A DNA stretch of 52,781 bases from DATJGF01 sp035495315 (lineage in GTDB: Bacteria; Verrucomicrobiota; Verrucomicrobiia; Limisphaerales; UBA8199): assembly GCA_035495315.1 (NCBI GenBank), contig DATJGF010000113.1, positions 1-52,781 on the forward strand, in the 5' to 3' direction. Positions within the stretch are counted from its first letter, which is position 1. Each line of letters begins with the position of its first letter. The notes under the pieces are model-generated. The model searched no databases. It was not told the origin of the DNA and saw only the letters and a program-made list of their open reading frames with translations. This document shows positions 25,263-33,926 of the stretch, in pieces. The translations under genes were made by a program, and so were the position numbers.

Positions 25263-25973
25263 ATGACCGAGGAGCCTTATCGTTGGTTAGAAGCCATCAG
25301 CAACCGGCGGGAATATATCCGCGATCAATTTAAGAGCGGCACCCCCGTCTTTGCACTGTCCCGTCCAGAAGGTATTCTCCTGGTCGGCGTGGGCCAAAAA
25401 CAATCCAAGGTTTTCGAAATCTATGACCGCCATGCGTTTGCCGCGCTTGGACATCCCGTCGACATTGAGCGCATTCGCCAGGCGGCGATTGAAGCCGCGC
25501 ACCTCGAAGGCTTCAATCGTTCCTCAAAAGACGTCACACTGCGCCGCTTAATCAGCTTCTCCCTGAGCGGCATGTTAAAGAACGCTTTCGAGCAAGTCTT
25601 CGCTCCGCCGCTAATCGTCGAGTCCATTTTCGCTGAACTGGGAGATGAACCCGCGCACGATCACCTCGTTCGCGTCCACTTTGACGGCGACCATCATTAT
25701 GAGACCTCAGGCGTATTGCTGGCTCACCGCGATCCCCAGGCCGAACGTGAAGCCGCCGAATGGATTCGCAAAGCCCTGCGACCGGAAGATCCCATCAATC
25801 GCGCGGCGAGTCTTTGCCTCGCTGCCTGGCAAGCCCTGGTCGACAACAAAAGCATCGCCGAACTGTCCCCGCCCACCGATCAAAACGTGCGCATCGAAGG
25901 CAAGACCGTCGAGGCCGCTCTCCTCGATCGCAAAATGCCCGGACCCGTCCACTACCGCACGCTGGATCTGTAG
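25263..25973 (+). CDS. prcA: 20S proteasome alpha subunit
   Basis: A 236-residue subunit of the outer heptameric rings that gate the proteasome and dock the ATPase. The order matches bacterial PrcA: N-terminal helix with RREYIRDQFKSGTPVFALS, strand GILLVGVGQKQSKVFEIYDRHAFAALG, IRQAAIEAAHLEGFNRSSKDVTLRRLISF and C-terminal VEAALLDRKMPGPVHYRTLDL. As expected for alpha subunits, no catalytic Thr is present and there is no propeptide. Its own ATG (25263) follows a paired palindrome rather than overlapping prcB, so its expression may be uncoupled from the rest. It ends the operon; no PafA follows. Confidence 0.92.
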   Translation: MTEEPYRWLEAISNRREYIRDQFKSGTPVFALSRPEGILLVGVGQKQSKVFEIYDRHAFAALGHPVDIERIRQAAIEAAHLEGFNRSSKDVTLRRLISFSLSGMLKNAFEQVFAPPLIVESIFAELGDEPAHDHLVRVHFDGDHHYETSGVLLAHRDPQAEREAAEWIRKALRPEDPINRAASLCLAAWQALVDNKSIAELSPPTDQNVRIEGKTVEAALLDRKMPGPVHYRTLDL

Positions 25974-26075
25974 ACCGCCTTCGTCCGCACGTTCAGCCGG
26001 CTCCGACTGGAGCTAAGCACTTCCAACCAACCAGCTAAGTCTGTAAAGTCCCGTGCAACTGCGCTCCATCACCTT

Positions 26076-27578
26076 TCACCCAAAAAGCTCGCTGATTGGC
26101 TTGCCGACGCCATCGCGGGTGACATAAAAAGGCCGTTTCTCGATCTCATACGCCAGCTTGGGCGAGATGCCGACCGTGCGATAAATGGACGCATGCAAAT
26201 CCTCAATCACAACGCGGTTCTCTATCGTCTTGCACGGGCGCTCGTCGGCGGTTCGGCCATGGAGATAGCCCGGTTTGATGCCGCCGCCGAACATCAGAAC
26301 GCAACCGGCATCGGTGAAATGCCGGTGCATGCCGTAAAATTTGATATCTTCGACTTTATCCGGCACATCAACCTGGTCTTTTACCTTCTTATCCGGCTTG
26401 CCTTCGATCAACGCGTCGCGGCTGAACTCGCTGGCCAGCACTATCAGCGTGCGTTTGAGCAAACCCCGTTCTTCCAGGTCGAGCACCAACTGCGCTAAAG
26501 GCGCATCGATCTGCTTCTTCATCGCCGCGGCCCGGCTATGACCATTCTCGTGAGTATCCCAGTTGAGAAACGGAATATACTCGGTCGTGACTTCGATGTA
26601 GCGCGCACCCACTTCCGTCAACCGCCGCGCCAGCAAACAGCCCAGACCGAATCGACCAAGCATCTGCTCCTCATATTTCGCGCCGAATCGGTCCTGCGAA
26701 GCATTGTACCGGCGTCTAGGTTCGTAATTGGGGACGTACTTGCGCGCGTTCTCGATCGGCTCCAATGAGAGATCAAACGCTTTGGCCGCTGGCGACCCCA
26801 GCAGGCGATGCGCGTTATCGAGCGAGCGAAGGAGCGAGGCTTTCTGATAGCCACTGCCATGCTCGCCAATCGGGCTGGCCTCGAGCAGCTTTTTGAAAAG
26901 TCGATCACGGTTCTCGAAACGTCCGGCCGTCATCCCGCCGGGCGGGCGAACGCTATCGGCAGCCTCCTCAGGGAACGGGATATTGAACGGCCCGTATTCG
27001 CTTCCCAGGAAACCCGCGGTCGTGAAGGCTTTTACCTCTTCGCCTTCACCGATGTCGAATCGTTGACCGATGTTGATGAACGGTGGCACCACCGAATTGA
27101 GCGGTCCGAGCGTGCGTGCAATGACCGCCCCCAAATGGGGCGCCGCGACCGTTTGCGGCGGCGCATAGCCCGTGTGCCATTGAAACTGGTGCCGGGAATG
27201 GAGGATAAATCCCAGATCGCCCGCCGTGTAGGACCGAATCAAAGTCCCACGGTCCATCACTTTGGCGAGGCTCTCCAGGCCCTCCGAGAATTTAATAGTG
27301 TCGACCGCGGTATCGATGCTGGGGAACGTGCTCAGAAAAGCGCTTGACGACATCCCTTTATCATAAGGCGTGTAGCGCTTGGGATCGAATGTCTCGGTGT
27401 GCGCCATGCCGCCGCCCATCCAAAGCACAATGACCGTGTCAGCCGTCGCTTTGAGACTCTCGGATTCTGCCTCGGCAGCCAAAAACCGCCGCGGATAACC
27501 CGCCGCCAACGCCGATAAAGTGGCTGCCGAAGCCCGCTTTATGAACTCCCGCCGGTTATAAGAAATGCGGTTCTTCAT
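26076..27578 (-). CDS. DUF1501 Tat-exported protein
   Basis: A 500-residue protein with a twin-arginine signal (NRREFIKRASAATLSALAAGYP) and the DUF1501 sulfatase-like fold: VLWMGGGMAHTETFDPK, HSRHQFQWHTGYAPP, FLNWDTHENGHSRA, IVLASEFSRDA and VLMFGGGIKPGYLHGRTAD. The biochemical role of DUF1501 is not established. It starts 4 bp after the DUF1549/cytochrome gene, the standard pairing in Planctomycetes and Verrucomicrobia, so the products likely form one envelope system. Confidence 0.88.
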   Translation of the reverse strand: MKNRISYNRREFIKRASAATLSALAAGYPRRFLAAEAESESLKATADTVIVLWMGGGMAHTETFDPKRYTPYDKGMSSSAFLSTFPSIDTAVDTIKFSEGLESLAKVMDRGTLIRSYTAGDLGFILHSRHQFQWHTGYAPPQTVAAPHLGAVIARTLGPLNSVVPPFINIGQRFDIGEGEEVKAFTTAGFLGSEYGPFNIPFPEEAADSVRPPGGMTAGRFENRDRLFKKLLEASPIGEHGSGYQKASLLRSLDNAHRLLGSPAAKAFDLSLEPIENARKYVPNYEPRRRYNASQDRFGAKYEEQMLGRFGLGCLLARRLTEVGARYIEVTTEYIPFLNWDTHENGHSRAAAMKKQIDAPLAQLVLDLEERGLLKRTLIVLASEFSRDALIEGKPDKKVKDQVDVPDKVEDIKFYGMHRHFTDAGCVLMFGGGIKPGYLHGRTADERPCKTIENRVVIEDLHASIYRTVGISPKLAYEIEKRPFYVTRDGVGKPISELFG

Positions 27579-27582
27579 GAAC

Positions 27583-29496
27583 TTAGTAGATCAATTGGAA
27601 CTCTGGCAGCATCACGGTCGCCCAAAGCAAGTCCTCTACGCCCTCTTTTTGCGGAGGCTCTCCAATGAATTCTTTAGCTGAGGCCTTTTCCTCCGCCGTA
27701 GGGCTGCGCGCAAACGCCCGACGATAAATCCGCTCCAGCAGCTCGTCGTTCGTTACCGGAAACTCGACCATCATCAAGGCCGCGCGTTGCAGGATGGCCG
27801 ACAACGTCTTCCCGTTAGTCAGTTCCAGAGCCTGGAGCGTCGTTGCGGCGTCGCTCCGGGAGGTGATCACTTGTTCCCGGTTGGGCCGGCCAAGCGCGAT
27901 GGCGAGCGGATCCGCTGCGACAAGGCTTGCGCGAATTTCAGCCGTGGTTGCCGTGAATTCCGCCTTGGAGTACCAAATGGCCGTCAGTTGCGCGACCGCA
28001 TCGCGAAATTCCTCGGCCGATAACCGGCGAATGCCTGGCCCACGAAATACATAATCCTTAGCCGCAGCTTCGCCCAGGCCCACCGAAGGCAATTGATACG
28101 CCTGAGATGTCACCATCAATTCAATCGTCTGTTTCAAATCATATCCATGATTGATCAGGTCCTCCGCCAGCCAATCCAATAGGTCCTGGTTCCATGCCGC
28201 CTGCTCCATATCGTCGAGCGGCTCCACCAGACCACGCCCGAAAAACCGCGCCCAGAGGCGGTTGACGATGGTCCGGGCCAGTCGCCCATCCCTTGGACCG
28301 GTAATGATTTCTGCCAGCTGCCTCAACCGTTCTGATTTCGGCGCCTTCGAATCAATCAGGCCAAGTTCAGCATAAATGAACCGGGGCCGGGCGGTCTGAC
28401 CCGTCGGCTTGTCGCATTGGAACATCTCCAACGGGCCATCACTGAAGACACATGCCAGCCCGTAGGAATCCGCCAGCCTCCAATCGTTAATAAAACTATC
28501 ATGACAAGAAGCGCATTTAAGGTTCACCCCCATGAACACCTGGGAAACGTTTTGCGCAGCTTGCATGTCCGGCAATTGGCTCGCGTTAACCACCCCTCGC
28601 CAGACGATGCCTTTGGTGAATCCCTCGCTCTCAGGCTTTGGATTGACTAATTGTGCTACAAATTGATCGAACGGCAGATTATTCGAAAGTGCGTTGAACA
28701 GCCACGTGGTAATCGGTTTCCTCCCGCCATCTATATAGCCTGTCCCGCGATAATCATTCCGCAGCAGGTCATTCCAAAATGAAAGCCAATGCTCGGCATA
28801 ATTGAGTTTATCCTCCAGCAACGAACGGACCAGGCGGACACGCATCTCCGGATCCCCGTCCGACACGAACCCGCCTGGACCACCGACCGGCGGCACCAGG
28901 CCAAGTAAATCGAGGTAAACCCGGCGCGCAAAGAGCCGATCAGAGACCGGTTTAGGCGGCTTGAACTGGTGCGCCTGGAAGTAAGGCTCCAAAATCTGAT
29001 CGATGGGATTCACGCCGCTTGTCGCCGAAATTTGAATTTCCGGAACCCGCCGGGTAAGATTGCGCGGAGGAGGTTTGACAAAGCTGATATCTGTGTCCCA
29101 AGACAGGCCCTGATCAATCCAGGCGCGCAGTAAACCCACTTGTTGGGGGGTAAGCCGTTTGCCCTTCTTTGGCATTACATTCTCCGGGTCCACGCCGGCC
29201 ACCAATTCGATTAACAAACTATCTTGGCTTCTTCCCTTGAGAACAACCGCGCCAGAATCGCCACCTTTAAGCAACGTTTCGCGGGTGTCCAGCTGAAAGC
29301 CCCCTTTGTTTCGGCCACGACCATGACACTGGGTACAGCTCGTGTCCAAGATCGGTTTTATATCTCTGCTGAATACAACTGCGTCGGAAGCCGGAGCGGG
29401 CAAGTTTTCGGCTTGCTCCGGCGTTATTTTAGCGGCGGCGCTGTACCCAAATTCAAAAAGCATCAGTGCGCCAACGACATAGCGGCAATGCAGCAT
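27583..29496 (-). CDS. Planctomycete-type cytochrome c + DUF1549 + DUF1553 protein
   Basis: A 637-residue exported protein. An N-terminal hydrophobic segment (about 4-22) precedes a planctomycete-cytochrome-c-like domain with CTQCHGRGRNKGG and the distal MPKKGKRLT methionine region. DUF1549 follows (about 160-360; YLDLLGLVP, a second CxxCH, CASCHDSFINDW), then DUF1553 (about 380-620; RLARTIVNRLWARFFGRGLV, LRRLSAEEFRDAV-like IRRLSAEEFRDAV, RAFARSPTAEE). The CxxCH motifs suggest two covalently bound hemes in the periplasm. It is co-transcribed with the DUF1501 gene downstream. Confidence 0.9.
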   Translation of the reverse strand: MLHCRYVVGALMLFEFGYSAAAKITPEQAENLPAPASDAVVFSRDIKPILDTSCTQCHGRGRNKGGFQLDTRETLLKGGDSGAVVLKGRSQDSLLIELVAGVDPENVMPKKGKRLTPQQVGLLRAWIDQGLSWDTDISFVKPPPRNLTRRVPEIQISATSGVNPIDQILEPYFQAHQFKPPKPVSDRLFARRVYLDLLGLVPPVGGPGGFVSDGDPEMRVRLVRSLLEDKLNYAEHWLSFWNDLLRNDYRGTGYIDGGRKPITTWLFNALSNNLPFDQFVAQLVNPKPESEGFTKGIVWRGVVNASQLPDMQAAQNVSQVFMGVNLKCASCHDSFINDWRLADSYGLACVFSDGPLEMFQCDKPTGQTARPRFIYAELGLIDSKAPKSERLRQLAEIITGPRDGRLARTIVNRLWARFFGRGLVEPLDDMEQAAWNQDLLDWLAEDLINHGYDLKQTIELMVTSQAYQLPSVGLGEAAAKDYVFRGPGIRRLSAEEFRDAVAQLTAIWYSKAEFTATTAEIRASLVAADPLAIALGRPNREQVITSRSDAATTLQALELTNGKTLSAILQRAALMMVEFPVTNDELLERIYRRAFARSPTAEEKASAKEFIGEPPQKEGVEDLLWATVMLPEFQLIY

Positions 29497-29646
29497 GGAT
29501 TTGCGAAATTAACCCGAGCGTCGCCAAGCTGCAAGACAAGTAGCACCGGCCTCTTTGGTGCCGAGTTCCCAGCCGGTTCGAGCTCCGGAATTATCAGGAA
29601 TGAGACTGGATGCAAAACTGCTCTCTTCAGCTTTGCAAAAGAGACT

Positions 29647-30069
29647 ATGCCATCCGCTCGAGTCCTGGGGAAACGAATCCTGCTCGTTGATGATCAGCAG
29701 AGTGTCCGGATCGCTATCCGGCATCTGCTGGAAGTGGATGAGCACTCTGTAACCGAAGCACGCGACGGTCGAGAGGCCTTCGACTGTTTCCAGCGGGAGC
29801 ATTTCGATTTAGTGATAGCGGATTATGCGATGCCCGAAATGGCGGGGACCGATCTGGCTACTGCCATCAAAGGGCTCGCGCCGAAACAGCCGATTATCAT
29901 GATTAGCGCTTACACCAGCGAATTTATCGCTCCCGACAACCCTGTTGACGCGTTGTTGAACAAGCCATTCTCGTTTCAGGCATTGCGCGAGACCATTGCC
30001 AGGCTGCTCGGCAATCCTTCCAGAGAGCCTAGCGGGACCGTGGGTTCTTCTTCGACCGCGCGCCTTTAA
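29647..30069 (+). CDS. Single-domain response regulator (CheY-like receiver)
   Basis: A 140-residue receiver from ATG 29647; a longer frame reaching back to 29224 would overlap the divergent cytochrome gene. LLVDDQQSVRIAI supplies the acidic pocket, LVIADYAMPEMAG the phospho-acceptor Asp, MISAYTS the switch Thr/Ser region and LLNKPFSFQAL the conserved Lys. No output domain follows, only a short Ser/Thr-rich tail. No histidine kinase is nearby, so its partner is elsewhere. Confidence 0.85.
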   Translation: MPSARVLGKRILLVDDQQSVRIAIRHLLEVDEHSVTEARDGREAFDCFQREHFDLVIADYAMPEMAGTDLATAIKGLAPKQPIIMISAYTSEFIAPDNPVDALLNKPFSFQALRETIARLLGNPSREPSGTVGSSSTARL

Positions 30070-30280
30070 TCCGAGCGATGGCCGCTTGCACGATCGCACC
30101 GGCTTTGGCGAGAGCGTCGTCCAGCCGTGCGCAGTCTTCGAGAGCGGTCGCGTCCAAGGGCCGTTCGTCACTTAGCTCACGGGCGGCCTGGCTGCATTCG
30201 GCCCGAAGCAGGTGAAGTTCAAATGCAATTTCAGCGGCATAGTCCAGAGGCAAGGACCCAGGTAATTGGGGCGGATTCAT
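30029..30280 (-). CDS. Small helical protein of unknown function
   Basis: An 83-residue frame predicted almost entirely helical (IAFELHLLRAECSQAARELSDE, ALAKAGAIVQAAIARIKGA) with a basic tail (RSKKNPRSR). It overlaps the end of the response-regulator gene by 41 bp in convergent orientation. I recognise no family and see no strong ribosome site; it is kept because the composition looks protein-like and it fills a gap. Confidence 0.4.
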   Translation of the reverse strand: MNPPQLPGSLPLDYAAEIAFELHLLRAECSQAARELSDERPLDATALEDCARLDDALAKAGAIVQAAIARIKGARSKKNPRSR

Positions 30281-30385
30281 TGGAAGGGAGGATTACCGGA
30301 TTTCGGGCTCGTCGCATATTCAGACAAAACCCCGATATGACATCGGTGTTTGTCTGACATTGTACCGGCGACCGGGAATCTCGGA

Positions 30386-30616
30386 TCACGATTTGCGCTG
30401 CAGTTTGTAGCTCAAGGTGCCGTAATAGCGCCGCTTCAAACCTTTTTTGGCGCGTTGCCGCTCTCGAGCCTTAACGAGGTGCTTCAGGCAACGCGAGGCA
30501 TGGAGAGCCGGTTCGCCGCATTCGGTGCAGCGTTTGTCGCGTTGCATGCGCAACTGGTATTTTCGCTGCCGGGAGATTTGCAGCTTGGTGAACTCATCCT
30601 GGATTGGTCGTCTCAT
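30386..30616 (-). CDS. Small Cys/His zinc-binding-like basic protein
   Basis: A 76-residue, highly basic protein. SRQRKYQLRMQRDKRCTECGEPALHASRCLKHLVKARERQRAKKG contains C-x2-C followed by C-x2-H, a compact zinc-finger pattern. Similar short proteins with RQRxYQLRxxRxGxCxxCG occur in this phylum, by memory. It may bind nucleic acid; the function is unknown. It lies just beyond the end of the GH116 gene, on the same strand. Confidence 0.6.
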   Translation of the reverse strand: MRRPIQDEFTKLQISRQRKYQLRMQRDKRCTECGEPALHASRCLKHLVKARERQRAKKGLKRRYYGTLSYKLQRKS

Positions 30617-30641
30617 AGGTTTCTGCTTTGCGTTGGGTTAC

Positions 30642-33600
30642 TCAGGCAATCGTAACTTCTAGGTTTTGGGGTGCGGAAATTTCCAATTCTTCATCAAACG
30701 TGATTCGGACACGCCTCTCTGTCTGGGAATGCTTTAGCGAAATCGAGCGTCCGTTGAGTTTGGCTTCGGCCAAGCTCACCGCCGAGCTATCCGCGCCGGC
30801 AAGCTCCAGCGTGCGCAGCCGCAGTTTCCCGTATTTAACCGTCACCTGGGCATTCTTGCGGCCTGCATCAGATTTTTCTTCATAGGAGCCCCACCCTTCG
30901 GCGGTGGCGAAAGCGCAACGGAAATGATTCGGTGACTCCGGATCGAAAACCCGCGGCTGAAAGCCCAGGTGGCGTTTGGGGCCGTGATAAGCGAAACCGC
31001 AAGCGGCCAGGAACACTCCATAGCTGGCCATGCTGCGCGCATAATGATCGCCACATTCGACTTCGTTCCACGGATTGCGGCGTGAGGCGTGATAGCGGTC
31101 GTGCACCGCGCGAGTAACTGCTAGGCCTTCGGTTAACATTCCTTCCCAGATCATATGGCCCGCAACTTGGTACTCGAAACCATTCATGCATTCGTTGAAG
31201 TAGCCTGCCGCCCAATCAGGCCCTTTTCCTTTGGCCTGGCTGTAATTCCAATCCGCGCGCGGGAAGGTGCACATCAGCAAACCGGCTTCGCCGGGCATCG
31301 CATACCAACGGCCAGGTTTGTAAACCTTGCGATAGGGTCCAACATCCGGCGTAAAATTATAGCGCCAGAGCGATGCCAGCGCCGAACGAGTCTCTTTCTC
31401 CGGCAGCAGCCGCGGCAAGCCAACCTGAAAAGCCCAACTTTGCCCGAACACCTGGTCGATTTCGCAACCGCTGCCCGAATTAATCGAGTCAGCATGATTC
31501 GGGTCGGGGCGATTCACAAAGTATTCCCGATCAAAAAGGCGGCTAACCAGGTTCTGCCGGCCGCACTCCAATATCCCATTGCAGCGACTCGCGAAGGTTT
31601 CGTCCCCGAGCTCTAGGGCCATCGTTTTGGCGGCCAGTAACGCCGCCAAATAGAGACCACTCAACCACGCCACCGGCCCAAACCAATCCGTGTCGAGCGT
31701 GTTATGCTGATTGCTCTCGATGAGGCCATCACCGTTATCATCCTTGGTAATAAGCCACTCGGTTGCCTTTTTTACCTTCGGCCAAATCGACTTGAGAAAG
31801 GAACCGTCGGTCGACATCTGATGCTCGCGCAGCACCCGAAGAATTGTGCCGGCCTGGGCGTCAATCGCCGGAAAATCATTGAATTCCCCTCGAAAATGAA
31901 TCGACCCATCCGGCTGCTGGGCGAGGCCAAAATCGACCTGTTCCCGTGTTATCCGTTCCAATTCGGGAAACAGGCGCGACGGCGCATGTGCGTATTGCCA
32001 GACATGACCGCAAGTGCCTTCGCAACAACCGACTCCTTCCCAGGCATAAAACCGGCCGTTGCCCAGGCGATAACATGTCGACGTCGCCAGGATTGAAGTA
32101 TTCAGAAACGTCCGGTCTAGAAACCAATAGGGCAGCGTCGAGTCGTACCACGTATTGTGCCAGAGCTGTGTTTGCGTGATTAACCGTTGGAGGTTCTCGA
32201 CGATATAAACAGTCAGGGAATGCACTGAGTCAAAACGCGTCGCGTAATGGCGTCCTGGCGGCAGGCGGTCCAGCTTCAAATTAGGCATGTGCCAGGTCAT
32301 CAAAAATGTCGCCCGATCTGTCGCCCCAGGGGCCAGCTTCATGGTCCTGCCGAGGGCACCCACAAGTTTTTCCCCAAACGGTCTGCGAGCTGGGTCCCTC
32401 GAGGATGGACCTGAGGAGAACAGGCCGGATGGCACCGTTTCATGGGGCAACATCGTTTTTACCAAATCGTGGGCCGTAGGTTTCAGCAAAGCCAGCCCCA
32501 GCGTGCCAAAATCGGGTTCGCTGGCCAGGGGGCCGAGCGGTTGATGCGGTTGATCACTGAAAACGATATCGTCTATGCCAATGTTTCCCCATGGGCCGCT
32601 TTCATTATCAATAATGCGCAAACGCGCGGTCTTGCCAGCCCACCGACGCACATCCCAGGTGCAGGGTTGCATCCGGTTATTATCCCGGCCTGTCGCTGAA
32701 AGAACGGTTCGCTCATCAATTATCAAATTGATGCACGTCTTTCCCTTATGGGCGCCGCCGCCAATCAGGAACGTGATATAATCGCGCTCGATCACAAAGG
32801 GAACGCTCGTCAATGTGCCGGTGGCCGAGTCCCGAGCTTCGACTGTGGTTCCCGGAGCGGTCGCATGCGTATTGACAACCCGCTTCCCATTGCCGCCGAG
32901 CGCGCCCTGATAGTCCGGTACCTTGGCCATCTCGATCGGGCCTGAGCCAAAAGCGGTCCCGGTCGTCGTCCATGAGCCGTAGGTCTCATGCTCGAAATCG
33001 TCGAACGTTATGTCCGGCCGGGAGGAAGGAGCCCGTGGTGGCGGCGCTTCGGCGCTGCATTCCAGCAGAAGAAATCTCGGTTGGCGGACCAGGCGATTGC
33101 GATGGTACCCCTCGCGGTTCTGCGAGCTAACAGGGCATACGGCATTCTCCAGCCAACCTGCGATTTCGACTTCCAGCGCAGCGGGGCCGTGATTCTGTGC
33201 TGTAAATTGCAGAATCGTGACGGGAAGCGAGGAGTCTTCGACATTGAGAGGAGTAAATGGGGAAAATGCCTCGAGGTTGACCGTCACGGGGATTTCGGGA
33301 TCGCGGTATTCAACGTAGCCGATCGGATATTCTCCTGTGAAAGAAGTGTCCCGCCAGTGCGCGGCATCCAGGGGTTTAACCAGTTTTTTGCCAGCTGAGT
33401 TAATGCTCAGTGCGAAACCTTGCGGCGATGGCCCAGAGGGCACCAATGGCTTCGCATAATGGTCTGCCGCGGTGCTGACTCGTTGATTAAAGATGTCCCA
33501 ATGCCAAAGCCTGCCATCACCTCCGAGGTACACCTGGCCGGCGCAGATCCCGCCGATCGGCATCCCGATTTTTTCCAGGTCCGCGCCGCGATACGTCGTC

Positions 33601-33926
33601 CGTTCTCCCCGGGCTGTCAGCGATTTTATCCATTCGGGTCGGAGCTTTTTGTCCGCCGGAACAAGCTGTTCAAAGTCAGCGCGCTCAAACGGGCCGGCAA
33701 AGGCGCGCCACGGTTGCATTGCCAACGCCCCGGCACTAAGTCCGGCCAGTTTAAGGAATTCACGACGTGGTGAACCGGTCCCAACTCCATGACCTGCGCA
33801 GCCGCAATGAGTCCCGCACGGCTGCTTGCGTTTGCTTGCAGCAATTCGAGTTTGATCGCGGAGCGGTTTCAAAAGCTTATAAACGCAAAAAGATTTTTCT
33901 CTGATAAAGGAAGCGGACGATCGCAA
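30642..33926 (-). CDS. GH116 (GBA2-type) beta-glucosidase with an inserted carbohydrate-binding-like domain, Tat-exported
   Basis: A 1094-residue protein. A Tat-like signal (SPRREFLKLAGLSAGALAM) begins near residue 50. The GBA2 N-terminal beta domain opens with GMPIGGICAGQVYLGGDGRLWHWDIFNQ. About residues 305-460 hold an insert (DFEHETYGSWTTTGTAFG ... WGNIGIDDIVFSD) resembling the beta-sandwich found on many GH32-type and planctomycete proteins. The catalytic (alpha/alpha)6 barrel has CCEGTCGHVWQYAHA (nucleophile Glu, about 635) and NTLDTDWFGPVAWLSG (acid/base Asp, about 745), ending with GDHYARSMASYG. Its start at 33926 overlaps the acyltransferase end by 50 bp, so a later non-ATG start is possible. 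It likely cleaves beta-glucosides in the periplasm. Confidence 0.85.
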   Translation of the reverse strand: MRSSASFIREKSFCVYKLLKPLRDQTRIAASKRKQPCGTHCGCAGHGVGTGSPRREFLKLAGLSAGALAMQPWRAFAGPFERADFEQLVPADKKLRPEWIKSLTARGERTTYRGADLEKIGMPIGGICAGQVYLGGDGRLWHWDIFNQRVSTAADHYAKPLVPSGPSPQGFALSINSAGKKLVKPLDAAHWRDTSFTGEYPIGYVEYRDPEIPVTVNLEAFSPFTPLNVEDSSLPVTILQFTAQNHGPAALEVEIAGWLENAVCPVSSQNREGYHRNRLVRQPRFLLLECSAEAPPPRAPSSRPDITFDDFEHETYGSWTTTGTAFGSGPIEMAKVPDYQGALGGNGKRVVNTHATAPGTTVEARDSATGTLTSVPFVIERDYITFLIGGGAHKGKTCINLIIDERTVLSATGRDNNRMQPCTWDVRRWAGKTARLRIIDNESGPWGNIGIDDIVFSDQPHQPLGPLASEPDFGTLGLALLKPTAHDLVKTMLPHETVPSGLFSSGPSSRDPARRPFGEKLVGALGRTMKLAPGATDRATFLMTWHMPNLKLDRLPPGRHYATRFDSVHSLTVYIVENLQRLITQTQLWHNTWYDSTLPYWFLDRTFLNTSILATSTCYRLGNGRFYAWEGVGCCEGTCGHVWQYAHAPSRLFPELERITREQVDFGLAQQPDGSIHFRGEFNDFPAIDAQAGTILRVLREHQMSTDGSFLKSIWPKVKKATEWLITKDDNGDGLIESNQHNTLDTDWFGPVAWLSGLYLAALLAAKTMALELGDETFASRCNGILECGRQNLVSRLFDREYFVNRPDPNHADSINSGSGCEIDQVFGQSWAFQVGLPRLLPEKETRSALASLWRYNFTPDVGPYRKVYKPGRWYAMPGEAGLLMCTFPRADWNYSQAKGKGPDWAAGYFNECMNGFEYQVAGHMIWEGMLTEGLAVTRAVHDRYHASRRNPWNEVECGDHYARSMASYGVFLAACGFAYHGPKRHLGFQPRVFDPESPNHFRCAFATAEGWGSYEEKSDAGRKNAQVTVKYGKLRLRTLELAGADSSAVSLAEAKLNGRSISLKHSQTERRVRITFDEELEISAPQNLEVTIA

